From Malachius bipustulatus (Eukaryota; Arthropoda; Insecta; Coleoptera; Melyridae), in contig OU342639.1 of NCBI GenBank assembly GCA_910589415.1, positions 31,566,268 to 31,630,267 of the forward strand: 64,000 bases of DNA, given 5' to 3'. Below the pieces are notes generated by a model. The model ran no database searches, was not told where the DNA came from, and saw only the letters and a program-made list of their open reading frames with translations. A program made the position numbers and the translations under genes. The stretch's first letter is position 1. Each line of letters begins with the position of its first letter. Shown here piece by piece: positions 42,014 through 54,448 of this stretch.

Positions 42014-45000
42014 ATGAATACCCAAGTAGTAGCAAGAGAAAAATCTACATTTTTCCCAGGATTGCATTCACCATCAAGTTCGTCAGATAATAAAGTTCAA
42101 ATTCAAGATGAAGGAATATATTCAGATGTCGAAGGCAAAGTGAAAAATCGTTTGCTCTCAATGTGGAACAATGTTAAGTTTGGTAAGTTGATACTTTTTA
42201 GTACTTAGTCTTTTACGATATCCTGGGAAAACCTACTTACCTTTGCTGATGATCGTTAGTGATTAGATTTGCCCGGTTATACCTGAGCTACGTATATGAC
42301 ACGGCTATCGTGGCCTTGTCCCAATTTGATACAGCAGTCTTTGAGCACTCCCCGATTCAGTTATTTCTCCAAGCAGAGACCTCCTTGACTGATGTCTTAT
42401 GACAGGCAGGTTAAAAACTTATATCTCCGTTGAAACTATTTAAAATTTTGTGTTTACATATTTTCTCTTAGGATAAACCATTTTTGAAAGTTTTAGTCAA
42501 TATAATATCTTCCCCCGGGTATCAATTAACCTCAACTCAACGTTCCATTCTTATTTGCAATTTTTCTCAAGAATGTTATCTGCTGTTAATATGAAAAATT
42601 CGATTAAAAAAAAAATGTCCACGCTTTTTGTGATTACCTATATGTATACGAAATATTAAAAAAAAATTAGAAAGAAAGGTATTGTTATCATTAAAGAGGA
42701 AGAACCAATGTAGCGAAAAATTTAATGAGGAAAACAGTCCATTATGGAAAGAAAAACTAGATATCTACCCTCTACCTGAATATCAAGAATTATTTATTTA
42801 CCTATATTGTTTCTTGTTTCCCTCATAAATATCATTACAATTGATCATAAGTCATAATAATGATAACTAATCATTATACTTATCATTGAAAACAATACTT
42901 TTTCTTGGTATTCTGATATGTGTCGAGATAGTAACAATAACATAGGTCCCAGTAATAATTTACGTAAATAGAATTGAATATTAGATAAGGCGTAACTAAA
43001 TAAAAATGCATTTTACAATGTCACAAATTTTAATGTTCCATTGTATATGTAGTTGTTCTCCTTTTTGAAAAAATGTCCAAAAAAATATTCATAAAACGAC
43101 ATTTTCACTTAACTTGTGAAGCTTTGAAAGTGCCAAACTGTAGCTGTAGTTTCTGCTTGACCGATGAAGCTTGAATAAATTAAAATCGATTGATTTTTGA
43201 GTGGTTTTTGTTTGTTTCAGATATCGCTAATTTTTAATATCTCATTACAGGAATGAAATTAAAAACCAACTTTTCAAAAGAATCGCCTGTCTGGCTTCTG
43301 GGTAAATGTTACCGAAGAATAGAAAGCCCATCTTCGGATGTAACGGAACTGGGCACAGATATAGCAGCATACCAAAGTCAAAATGAAGTAAGTTGTTCTA
43401 TTTTGATTCAATGATTATCATTTTTTAAGGATCTCCTAATCCTTTTTTTATGAATGATGTTGAATAACTTAATTGCTTAACTAGAATGTAGAATATTTAG
43501 TTATGGAAATCCAGAAACGAATTTTGTTATGTAATTTGATAAAGATTTGTAATATCAATATCTTATTTATCTTCATTTGAAGTCTCGGGATCTTTCTTAT
43601 TACAGTCCCGGAACTAAAAAAAATTTACAATTTTGTATCTTCTAGATTATAGATAACGAAGATGAAGGATTAGAAGTTTTTAAGAAAGACTTCATTAGTA
43701 AAGTTTGGATGACTTATAGACGAGAATTTCCTTTACTTAATGGATCCAATTACAGTAGTGATTGTGGTTGGGGCTGCATGATACGAAGTGGTCAGATGAT
43801 GGTAGCTCAGGCATTGGTATTGCATTTTTTAGGAAGAGGTAAGATTTCTTATTAATTTTCACTTATAGTTTATTAATTTAATAATCATCGCAATTGTACA
43901 AGATCTCTTAATATGTTGGGAAACAGCTGTGAATCGCCTACATCAGGTATACATAGTCAATGTATTTTTGTGATTAACTTGAAAAAAGTTCTTGTTGGCT
44001 TTTTTAAATAGAGACTTGTATGGTAATCATCATGGAGAGACAAATTCATAAATGATGCTGAAACTCTTCTTTTTACGTGCCATGATAATTTCTAGGTTTT
44101 CAAGCCATGTGGCACACCGGATATGGCATCAAAATAAAGTCTCAGAAGCATAGACACTCTGGTATTAATTTGATAAATATGATGCAATAAATTGAAGAAC
44201 ATGTGTAAAACTATTGTTACATTTGAGTGACAAACTTCATTTTATTTTCAATCATTCTTTATATCTCTTTAATTCTTATGCATGTAAACAATCAGGCAGA
44301 CATGTTTCTTTAGCTTCAGTTTATCAGTTTTGCCCAGAGTGTCTTGTCTTGCTCAGTTCTAGTTGTATTAGATAAAGTAGACATATAATTATTTAAATTT
44401 CAAACTGAGAGTTAGAAAACTAATTTCTAAAGTCCGGAGGACCTAGATACATTAACAACAGTCAAGATGGTCAGCTTCCTCAAAGAGGCTGACCTGATGG
44501 GGTTAATATGTAGCACTAGCGCGACTAGATGTGAGCCACAATAGACCTTCGGTCCCAGTGGAGGTATCACAATGGCCCACTCACAATGAATTTAAATCTA
44601 AATCTAAGAGCGTATTCCTGGGCCAATTATAAATAGAGAAGTTATATTTTCAGCTGCTCTTCTTGTACCCGAAAAAAATTGAAAGTTGCAGGTACACTTT
44701 TGATTTTAGATTGGCGATGGAACCCAGATCAACATTTGGTCACCGTGGAACAGTTCAAAGATAATGTGAATCATAGAAAAATCATAAAATGGTTCGGAGA
44801 TAAACCTTCATTGAACAGTCCTTTCTCGATACATACACTGGTGTCGCTTGGAGAAGCTTTCGGGAAAAGGGCCGGAGATTGGTATGGTCCTGGCTTTGTC
44901 GCTCATTTGTTCAGGTGCGTTGAGTCAAACAAGTCGTCATTTTGGTGAAGATTTTAACTATTGTTTAAATTTTATTTCAGACAAGCGATAAAAGTGGCAG

Positions 45001-45821
45001 CTGAAGAGAATTATGAATTTGATGATCTCTGCGTCTATGTAGCTCAAGATTGCACGGGTAAGTTTTATTTATTTATTTTTTTCTCCAAGAAACTTTATAA
45101 TTTTTTTTCACAGTATACATAAGAGATGTCTTAGAAGAATGTATAAATGAAAATGGGAAATGGAAGTCATTGATTCTGTTGATCCCTGTACGTTTGGGAG
45201 CTGAAAAATTTAATTCGATTTATTCGCCATGTCTGACCACACTATTTAGTATTAAGCAGTGCATCGGAATAATTGGCGGACGACCGAAACATTCTTTGTA
45301 TTTTGTTGGTTTCCAAAGTAAGTTTTTATCAATTTAACTTTTGGTTATCAATTTTAATCGACATGTTTTCATTGCAGATGATAAATTGATTCATTTGGAT
45401 CCACATTACTGTCAAGAAGTGGTTGATGTATGGGCCCCGGATTTTCCGTTATCCAGTTTTCACTGCCGATCTCCCAGAAAAATGCACATAAGTAAAATTG
45501 ATCCCTCTTGTTGCATTGGTTTCTATTGTAGCACTGAAGATGAATTTTATAAAGTCATCGAGGCTGTGCAACCTGTAAGAGTTTTTTTTCCTTTTTTTTT
45601 TAAAAGGTCCGTTTTTAGTTACGAAATTTGTTTTTCAGGTGGTTATTCCTCCTATAAAGACCAGTTCATTTTCAACAGAGTATCCCATGTTCATGTTTTG
45701 CGACGGATATAGCCGTGATGCTCGGATGTCTCCAAAAAAATTGCCTCCTTCTGAGTTGGAGTATTCTGTGAGCGGTTCTGAGACGGACGACTTAGAAACT
45801 GAAGAATTTGAAATTATCTAA
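42014..45821 (+). CDS. Atg4: ATG4 cysteine protease (C/D type), 8 exons, complete
   Basis: Exons 42014-42182, 43251-43387, 43646-43838, 44710-44914, 44981-45057, 45114-45317, 45378-45574, 45639-45821; phases agree and give 454 residues. Catalytic Cys146 is in [15 protein letters not shown]. Asp336 and His338 are in [18 protein letters not shown] and [16 protein letters not shown] are family blocks. The LLGK N-terminal block and VHF-type length favour the ATG4C/D group. The enzyme trims ATG8/LC3 precursors and delipidates ATG8 in cytosol. The C-terminus is acidic and ends FEII (451-454), a candidate LIR. Exon 4 is set at 44710 because LGR-DWRW is continuous in relatives; an in-frame AG at 44690 would add seven hydrophobic residues. 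Intron 3 carries a SINE-like end ((AATCTA)n near 44600). Confidence 0.95.
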
Positions 45822-48802
45822 CTGTGTTACTCTTTCAATGTTGAAATGGAGAAAATTGCTGATCTACCGGGATATTAGGGCTGCTGTGTTTTATGAAGTT
45901 ATTAATATTGATTTAAGAAGCGTTATTCAAAGTTTTATTTGCTGTAAGTTTTCAATTCAAAATTAGTTGAAAGAAACCATGCAAAGAATAGGGAAAAAAT
46001 AACGAATAGGTAAGGTGCCTATGTATTAGCTTGGGATAGTGAGGGAGATAAATCAATTAACTGAAAGATGTGTAATCTTAATTTCTACAATCATTTTTTT
46101 ACTTCGGCTCTGTGCCTGGTTCCATCACTCACTCTGAAATGTAAAGATAACGAAGGCACAATAAAAACCGATTTAATGGCGAAATATTCGATTTAGTTAA
46201 CTACAGCAGATAATGCTTTGGTTAAATTGTTGGTTATTTATCACACAGTCTGTCAAAAGTAAGAATGTAATTCTTTCTGGACAGGGTAAGTTTGAGTTTA
46301 GGGATCTGGACTGTTCACTCATCAACAGATGGCACTATATAAGTAATCCGATACAACTTGTACAAATATTCGCATTCGGAGATGGTGAGCTGAATAACGC
46401 TAATCTAAAAGGAATCGAAGTTTTGAGTAATCATCGAACATGTAAAATCTCAGGTATCTTATTTATTTAAAATACCTACGTACTTATCATTTAACGTATT
46501 TTTAGTATTATGTGCAATGCGTTATTAATGTAATTTCTAGTCTGATACGTTGGAACAGCTATAAAGTCACAAGATGCGCAGTTCAGGTCTAGCTTCTCGC
46601 CTTCTTATAAAAGTTGGACAGTACCTAATTTAATTTCCATTAATAGCAACTACACCTTGTCTGTATTCACTTTCATTACCAAAACACCAATTGATTCTGC
46701 CTTTTTTGCATTTAACTTCAACTTTTAACTGAAACGCAGTCAGTCGGATCTTTCAGTTCTTTATTTACAATCTTAACTAATTATTCTTCCATATCATGTC
46801 ACTGCCGAGTAAATAAAAACAAAAAATTTCTAAAGTATGGTGCACTAAAAACATTTTTGCCAATTCGATGAGTGGTTCCTTTTAGGTAGCGTTATCCAGT
46901 TGAAGGTGATTATAAAACTGGGGTAGCAAGCTACTGTATATTTTATATTTATATGAAATTGTACAGTTAGTGATAGGGTGTGTAGTGTTAACTGTTAAGT
47001 TAAAACTTTGTGTACATAGTCGAGGTTAAGTGTTGAATAATAATCAAATTATTAAATAGGCAAGTTGTAAATGGTAAATAAATAATGTCTGTGTCTGAAT
47101 TCATGTTTTTTTTTATGAACCCAAGAGGGAAATACTTCAAAATATAGTGACTTTTATGTTTCAATTATTTATTACATTGTATTAATTTAACACATTCAAT
47201 TAAAAATTATACAAAGTTTTTCACCTTTTTACTAATTATCGTGAATATAAAATAGGAATTTGCACTGAAATTAATCTAAGCTGTAAGAACCGAGTGCATT
47301 TATTTAGTTAAATAAACTTCCCAACCGGTAAAGACAAACGACTCGTCAAGAGGCATAAGGCAGGTAGGTATTACAAACTTGTAACATTGAAAAAAGAAAA
47401 AGACCATTCCTGGTGACAGCTAAGACTAATATTTATTTTGTAGGCTGCGCATGAGACCGACTTACCAGGAAACTCGTTTTGAGGCATCAGTTTCATGTTT
47501 GCTATTATTTGATGATTTATATGAACAATGCAGATTTAATAAATTTTCCGGAGTTTTCTTTTGATTCAAGAAAGCATATTACTCTTTGTGCTTGGTGTAA
47601 ATAGTGTATACCTGGTTCAGATAACCAATAAGAAGGGCCTACAAAATAGCGCAAGGCATGCTTACCTGGATCATAAGATCACTGCCCACTTTCTAATAAT
47701 TTTGATTTAATGCCTTTATTTTCTAATTTTTGAGGTTCGAAATTCAACTGTTTAGATCAAATTAAATCTTTTAGTTTTTTTTTTAATAGGTATCTACATC
47801 GTTTTCTTTGCAAATATATTCAGAAAAGTACTCAAACCCTACAGTGTCAAAAAAGACTGACATACATTAAAAATGTATTGCCTATTTGTGAGTTTTTATG
47901 CATCCGGGCTTTCCGATGGACCCCCTATATCTCTGGATTTTTTATTTGTCAACATCAACAGGGACCTAAAAGACAAAATGAAAATAAAGATTAAACTTGA
48001 TAATAAAAAAGAGATGCGTAAAATTATCAATCTCATTGAATCGTGTGACGTCAGAAAAACAAGCTCAGAACGCAGCCTGCGCGCATATTAATCAGAAATG
48101 AATAATTAGGTTTCTCGAATTCTGTTAAATGACAACCTAATTTGACATCTGATAGCATTCTTAGACAGGTAGACAATAGACAGAAGACAGATAGTCTCTT
48201 CCTGTCATTATTGCTTTATGTAAAGAAAAGAATGGAAATCGTTTTGTATTTTTAAACATATTTATAAATATAAACGAAAGTAACGAACCGATTTAATAAT
48301 AAAAACGATGCAAGTATTGCAAGTGTAGTGGAATTGTTTTATGTTTTTGTAAATTCTGCAGTGTTTATTGTTTGTTTAATACTAGTGTCGCTAGCCTTGC
48401 GGGTTTTTATCCAACCCGATTTGATGGAACAAACAGTAGATTTTTAAATACAGGTAGTTATAATATTTTTATTCACCTTTTTCTATCTATTTTGCGAGAT
48501 ATGATGTAATTTTGAAGCACTATGTGTAATATCAATATCAAATTCTTTCCTGTATGCAGCAATCTGCTTTGCAGGAACTGCAGACTGCAGGGTTTTATAT
48601 ATCCTTATTGCTGCTTGTTGCAGTAAAAATAATCTTGGTACCTAGTAATCCTGGATTATATTTTTAGTACATAAACAGTAACTGTATACCAGCAAACAAA
48701 ACATTTGGTAAATTACTTTATTCAATTTAAATCTGGCGCGTTTCACTTTCACTATGTTTGATATAATTTTTTGACCATGAAATAATTATTGTTTTAGGTA
48801 TC
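45822..48802. other. ATG4 3' flank and GTPBP2 5' flank
   Basis: ATG4 3' UTR, then spacer. An AATAAA occurs near 47083. The copy of the repeat at 6195 lies at 46560-46640 (inverted). A 72-codon frame at 47873-48091 has no recognisable family. TTTTAGGTATC just before the GTPBP2 start codon is a good acceptor, so an untranslated first exon probably lies in this stretch. Confidence 0.5.
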
Positions 48803-51800
48803 ATGGATACGTTTTTAAGCCTTTTTGATCCTAATTCCTGTTACGAATGTGTAAATGAAGAATTTGATCTCACGAATGAGAATGCCCTACCACCGGAACC
48901 GCAAGTTGGAAATATTGAGTACAAGTTGAAAATTGTTAATCCAACGAAGCAACGATTTGAACATCTTGTAACACAAGTGAGTAAATGTCACTCTAGTACT
49001 ACAGTATTAGGTAATCCTGTACAATCTGTCGCTAAATTTTACCCTACCATATAAATAAAAATAAATCCTCCAAAATCCGGTTCGGTAAGTCAGGTCTTTG
49101 GTCAGGGTAGGTTTTTTTTTTCATTTCAAGGCCATTTTAAGGGAAAAAAAACCCTACCCTGACCAAAGACCTGACTTACGACGCATTTATTTTTATTGAT
49201 AGGTATGGTAGGGTAAAATTTAGCGACAGATTGTACAGGATTACCCAGTATTACAGTTAACATAATTATACTATCAGTTATTATTTTAAAATTTTGTCCA
49301 GCTGTCATTTTGTTTCACTGATATCTTATCATCGACATTTCAAAAATTCATCAGCAATAATTGAGCCGTTCTCTTTGTTCTAACTAACTTATTGATGGTT
49401 TAATTTTTTATTTGGTTAAATGCTATTACAACTTGCTATAAGCACTCAATTTATTATTCTGCAATTTCTAAATGTAGCAGTAAATTACTTTATTTTCCCT
49501 TTTTACACTGAAATCTTATAGCTGCAAATCTGTACAATCTGACAATAATTATAAAGAGAGAGCAATAAGAAATGGACGAGTGAGTGAGAAAGAAACAACA
49601 TTTTAAAGCAATGTTTTATTAATTTTTACAAAGTCTGCCCAAATCAGGCAGATTGGCCACTAATTATGGGACACTATATATTTTACACGCAATATTTAAT
49701 TTTGAAGGTATGGAGTAACAATATTTTCCTCAAACCACTGCCATTCAAGTCTTAAATGATTTCCTGGAGTTCCCAGGAAGTGTAGTTTTCCATCCTGGTC
49801 CATTTGTTTGAGGCCCAAACGATCATTTTTATACAAATCTGATTGTTGCAAAGTTTCAGTTTCTATGGATTGGCCAGATTTATAAAAACCAAACCATTCT
49901 GTCTCGACTGGTTGGACAATGGTATCATTTTCAAATTTGATTAAAACTAAATTTTCAATCTTTTGTAAGTTATCAACGTAGTCTTGATTTATGGTTACTT
50001 CGTTATTTATATCTGAAAGGAAAGTGCTATATTGTTGATACTCGGCTTCATGGACAGGATCGTGCCAATATGTTGCTTGCACTAATCCTTTCTGAACCCA
50101 CTTCAAGTAAGCAGCATGGCTTAACAACTTCCTGATATAATCACAAGCTGAATTGGAAAGAGAACCACAATTTGGAAGTCCGTAGATGCCTTGATGTTGA
50201 CCTCCTAACGAAATGAGATTTTTAATTTTTGCATCCGGGCATCTCTGCACTAATGCTCTAAGGAACTGACCCCCTTGTGAAAATCCAATTGCATTGAAAC
50301 CGTCACTTAAACGAGTGTCATTCTTGATTATATCGCATGCTTCTTGTATTTGTTTATCCGGGTGTAGGAAGTATCCATTTTCCACGTCTCTTATGATCGA
50401 ATCTCCAATTTTTAATGAGTGTACATATACATTAGGAATTGTTTTGTTTAAATCCTTTGCAAAACCTCCTAAACTGAACGGAAAACAACAACTATCTCCC
50501 ATTCCATGCCATAACACTATTGGAGTAGGTCCACCGGATTCAGTTATTGCTTTACAGTGATAAACATGATGTGTAATTAATATTAATAAAGCAGCCAGAA
50601 ATTTCATTTCCATTATTGATCACAATTATGGAAAAAATTATTGCAATGATTATGTTGATATGTCAGTTTGATCTGATACTAAGAAGCTATTTGAACTGAG
50701 TCTGCACTTTGTGTTCCTTATTAAATTTTATACTTAATAGATAATTTAAAGGTCAGAGGTCAAGAAATAAACAAGTGGAAAAGATAATGTAAGTACTTAT
50801 TGTTTCTGTTGCTATTGTTATGTTTTGTAAGCTTTGCTTCCCATCAGATTGTTTGGAAAAATTGTTCCTCAATTATACGGGGTGTTTCTAAAATGTTTAG
50901 AAAAAAATTAAAAAGAAATAACATAATTAATTTATGTTTTGCTTCTTACCTTTTTAACTACTGGTGCTAGAGCTAGAGTTTTGTTTTAATAAATAACTTT
51001 TTTTATATAACTTTCATACTGTCATAATGATAAAAGGCATAGACAAAAATCATTTCCCTTCAATTTTACTCTTCTTCTTTTTCTATTTCTTAATGGCCTT
51101 CACACTTTTCCGTTTAGCCAGATATATTATTCTCGAATAAAAAAATTAAAAATTAAAAAAAAGCGTTAAAAGACTATCGTAACAATGAATGATAGATAAA
51201 TTAAAAGCAATAATTGAACGTATTTATTCTTATTTTAACTTTTAAGTTATCTTTAAACAATAAAAAGGCATAAAACTTAGGTACTTACATTATCTTATAT
51301 TATATTTGTTGAAAACTAATCCGAACTTTCACTTATCCGAAATGTGCCTGGTCCACATTACTTCGGATAATCGAGCTTCTTCTGTACCGGGTGGTCCATC
51401 ACTTATGTCCACCCCCGAAATAGAGGTTAATTTTAAAGAAAAAAAATTGAAACTTTGAGGATTTGTTTAATTAATATATGACCACATAATGGCATAATCA
51501 GATTAATTATTATTTTTTTAGTTGAGCCATCGGCGATAAAAAACTGTAATTTGGTGTTAATGTGACCAAAATAAATTCGATTTTTCTTTAATACACCGAT
51601 AGAAATCGATTAATAAACTCAAAATCGATGAAAATAAATATCAAAAACCTAATTACAAGTCTTTAATTAAATAAAATACTTAAAATATGGAAATGACAGG
51701 TAAAATGATTGATATATGGTAGAGTAATAAAACTGACAAATCTAATGAGGGTAGGTACCTACCATAAATAATCTTCAAAGCAGTCAGAAGAATGTGCCAT

Positions 51801-54448
51801 TGAACTCGAATGGGGCTTCTTTTATGAATGTTTACTTAGGATATGTTTACTTAACATTTGTGCTATACCAGCCCTTCAAAATCCTGAGTTTTATTGCTTC
51901 CATAAATCAATCATTCTAGCTGTGATTTCCATATTTTAAGTATTTTATTTAATTAAAGGCTTGTAATTAGGTTTTTGATATTTATTTTGATCGATTTTAA
52001 TTTTATTAATCGATTTCTATCGATGTATTAAAACTAAACTATGTATCAACTAAAAAAATAATAATTAATCTGATTATGCCATTATGTGGTCCTATATCAA
52101 GTACACAAATCCTCAAAGTTTCAATTTTTTATCTTTAAAATTAACCTCTATTTCGGGGGTGGACATAAGTGATGGACCACCCGGTACTTAACTGTAGATG
52201 ATTGAAATTTTTTTTCGTCCCTGCTTAACGACTTAATTTACTTGTTAAAGAATAAATTTAATTTACAGTTGAAATGGCGTCTACGCGAAGGAAATGGCGA
52301 AGCTATCTATGAGATCGGAGTCGAAGATAGTGGAATTCTGGCTGGTTTGACACAATGTGACATGAACGAAAGTCTCCACACATTAGAACAAATGGCCACA
52401 AAACTGGGAGCTTCTATTACGATCTTACGGCAGCGCACACTCGACAATGGTCGCAGTATTGCTGAGGTCTTGGTCCGCAAGGTACCCGATGATCAGAACA
52501 GCATCGAAATTCGCATTGCAGTGCTTGGCAATGCTGATGCTGGCAAGTCGACTCTTCTAGGTGTGTTGACTCAAGGCCACTTAGATAACGGTCGAGGCCG
52601 AGCTAGGCTGAACATGTTCAGGCATCTGCATGAAATTCAGAGTGGACGGACCTCTTCTATATCTCATGAAATATTAGGGTTTAATTCTCAGGTAAGTGTA
52701 ATCAGTTGGATTGTTTTTAGCTTACATTTATTTATTTTTTAGGGGAAACCAATTAATTATAGTTATAGTGAACTAATTACCGCTGAGGAGATATGTGATA
52801 GTTCAACAAAACTTGTGACATTTTTGGACCTGGCAGGACATAAGAAGTATATAAGGACTACTATACAGGGACTCTCTGGATATTCTCCTCATCATGCTAT
52901 GCTTGTCGTAAGTCTTACAAGATATGGTGTATTTTTTTTATAATTAAAAATAATAATAAAAATTCAATACAAAAAATGAATGTGGATAATAAATTTTATT
53001 AAAGGTAAATTTTTTCTTTCAGATCTCGGGCACGTCAGGTATGGTAGGCATGGCTCATGAGCACCTGGCCATTGCTGTTGCTCTTAATGTGCCTTTCTTC
53101 ATCGTGATCACTAAGGTGGACCTGGCAACGCCCGAGAAGACTCTGGAGAACCTCGAGTCGTTCCTTAAGCAGGTGGGTAGCCGACGGGTGCCTTTGGTGA
53201 TCCGAAACGTGGATGATGTCATCACCGCTGGTGCTAATCAGCTCACCGAAAATGTTGTCCCAATATTTTGTGTGTCGAACGTTGACGGGACCGGGCTGGA
53301 TTTGTTGACCAGGTTCTTACATGTGCTACCACCTGGGGTTAGTTCCAAGGAGAAAGAGAGACTCGAGCTGGTAAATAAAAAATTTTTACTTTGGCTTACT
53401 TTCTTTATATGGTGTGTACTAGCTATACTTATCTAGGCCGATCTGAGTAGATTGGCTGTACTTTCTTACACTTGTTTTTCAATTTTATTGATATTTTTAT
53501 TAATGATAGTTTTTTATGAATTCATGTTTTGCATTAGTGGCTTAGTTGTGTCTCCAAAATAAAAATCCTGTCAATTTATTAATAATCCGATTGATTTTTA
53601 TAGGAGTCTCCAGAATTCCAAATCGATGAGAACTTCCGAGCTGGTGATGTTGGCCAAGTACTTGGTGGCCTTCTTATCAAGGGTGTAATAACTGAAGGGA
53701 CTAAGATGCAGATTGGGCCTTATATGGATGGCACCTTTCAGAAAGTAACCGTTAAGACCATCCATCGCAACCGTGTTCCATGTCGCATGGTTCGGGCCGG
53801 TCAGGCAGCTGCGGTGTGCCTGGATACATATGTCAACAACCTGCGCAATGGAATGGTGCTTCTTAGCCATGATGAGCCAGCTAAGGGATGTATGTACTTT
53901 CAGGTATGTTAAGAAGCATTCATTTTTAGCAATTCCTGGCTGTTTAGTCACGGTCCTTGGAGATTTGCTCCAAACATATTTCATGTACATCTTAAATCTT
54001 CAGCAATCACTTTTTTAGCTAATTGTAAATTTTAATAAAGAACTAACTTTCATAAGAAGCAATTTTGTGTTTATAAAATTCATTACCTAAGTTGTTTTTT
54101 TAGGCTAGCGTGTCAGTTCTGTTTCACGCCACTGCGATCTATCCTGGTTTCCAAACCACCGCACATATCGGTAACATTCGTCAGACTGCCGTAGTTGTTG
54201 CCATTTTTGCCAACAGGTGCATCCACACCAACGAGAGGGCATCCGTGCTCTTCAAGTTTAAAGTCCATCCAGAGCATGTGACTGTGGGGCAGAGATTGCT
54301 CTTCCGTGAAGGTGCTTCTAAAGGTATCGGTGAAATAACACAGGTATTTCCTTTGAGTTTCAAATATTAGTTATCTTGTGCCAAGAAAAAAATTTGTTAG
54401 GGCTAAATTGGATATTACTAATGGTTCAAAGAATTGCAGTTACTTTGA
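48803..54448 (+). CDS. GTPBP2-like GTPase (GTPBP1/2 family), 6 clear exons plus a short last one
   Basis: Exons 48803-48976, 52269-52691, 52743-52907, 53023-53370, 53604-53903, 54104-54343, all phase 0. A last exon at 54440-54448 (LL, stop) is my best guess after a weak acceptor GAATTGCAG; total 552 residues. Motifs: GNIEYKLK and RFEHLVTQ near the start; P-loop GNADAGKST (145-153); DLAGH (228-232); TKVD (284-287); then EF-Tu-like beta-barrel domains with RAGQAA and LLFREGASKGIGEIT. LLFREG..KGIG and RAGQAA are nearer vertebrate GTPBP2 than GTPBP1. In mammals GTPBP2 acts with Pelota in ribosome rescue; GTPBP1 is linked to tRNA delivery and mRNA decay. Intron 1 (3.3 kb) houses PPT1 and two palindromic elements. 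Confidence 0.9.
48997..49260. mobile_element. Fold-back MITE, about 260 bp
   Basis: TATTAGGTAATCCTGTACAA is mirrored by TTGTACAGGATTACCCAGTA. Arms of about 110 bp (including CTACCCTGACCAAAGACCTG and partner) pair almost perfectly around a T/A-rich loop near 49110-49145. It starts about 20 bases after the GTPBP2 exon 1 donor. Confidence 0.85.
49696..50613 (-). CDS. Ppt1: Palmitoyl-protein thioesterase 1, intronless, complete
   Basis: 305 residues from ATG 50613, almost the length of human PPT1 (306). Signal peptide at 1-22 (FLAALLILITHHVY). IVLWHGMGDSCC is the family opening. The nucleophile Ser is in GFSQGGQFLRAL, the Asp in KFENDTIVQP and the His in TPGNHLRLEW, so the triad is complete. Several N-x-S/T sites (NKT, NDT, NDT) fit glycosylation. 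The enzyme removes palmitate from cysteines of proteins in lysosomes. It lies on the opposite strand inside GTPBP2 intron 1. It has no introns, so a retrogene origin is possible, but no poly(A) trace or target duplication was seen. No stop or frameshift: functional by appearance. Confidence 0.95.
   Translation of the reverse strand: MEMKFLAALLILITHHVYHCKAITESGGPTPIVLWHGMGDSCCFPFSLGGFAKDLNKTIPNVYVHSLKIGDSIIRDVENGYFLHPDKQIQEACDIIKNDTRLSDGFNAIGFSQGGQFLRALVQRCPDAKIKNLISLGGQHQGIYGLPNCGSLSNSACDYIRKLLSHAAYLKWVQKGLVQATYWHDPVHEAEYQQYSTFLSDINNEVTINQDYVDNLQKIENLVLIKFENDTIVQPVETEWFGFYKSGQSIETETLQQSDLYKNDRLGLKQMDQDGKLHFLGTPGNHLRLEWQWFEENIVTPYLQN
51387..52184. mobile_element. Palindromic MITE, CCGGGTGGTCC ends, TA target
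   Basis: CCGGGTGGTCCATCACTTAT and mirror, flanked by TA. Arms of about 280 bp pair nearly perfectly (CCCCCGAAATAGAGGTTAAT and partner). The right end stops only 84 bases before GTPBP2 exon 2. A related single arm is at 20990-21275. Confidence 0.9.

Noticed and set aside
44651..44690. Acceptor TTTTCAG at 44651-44653 for ATG4 exon 4
   Set aside because: It leads in the required frame to a TGA after nine codons.
47873..48091. 72-codon plus frame upstream of GTPBP2
   Set aside because: No recognisable domain, no good splice sites, Lys/Ile-rich as expected by chance in AT-rich DNA.
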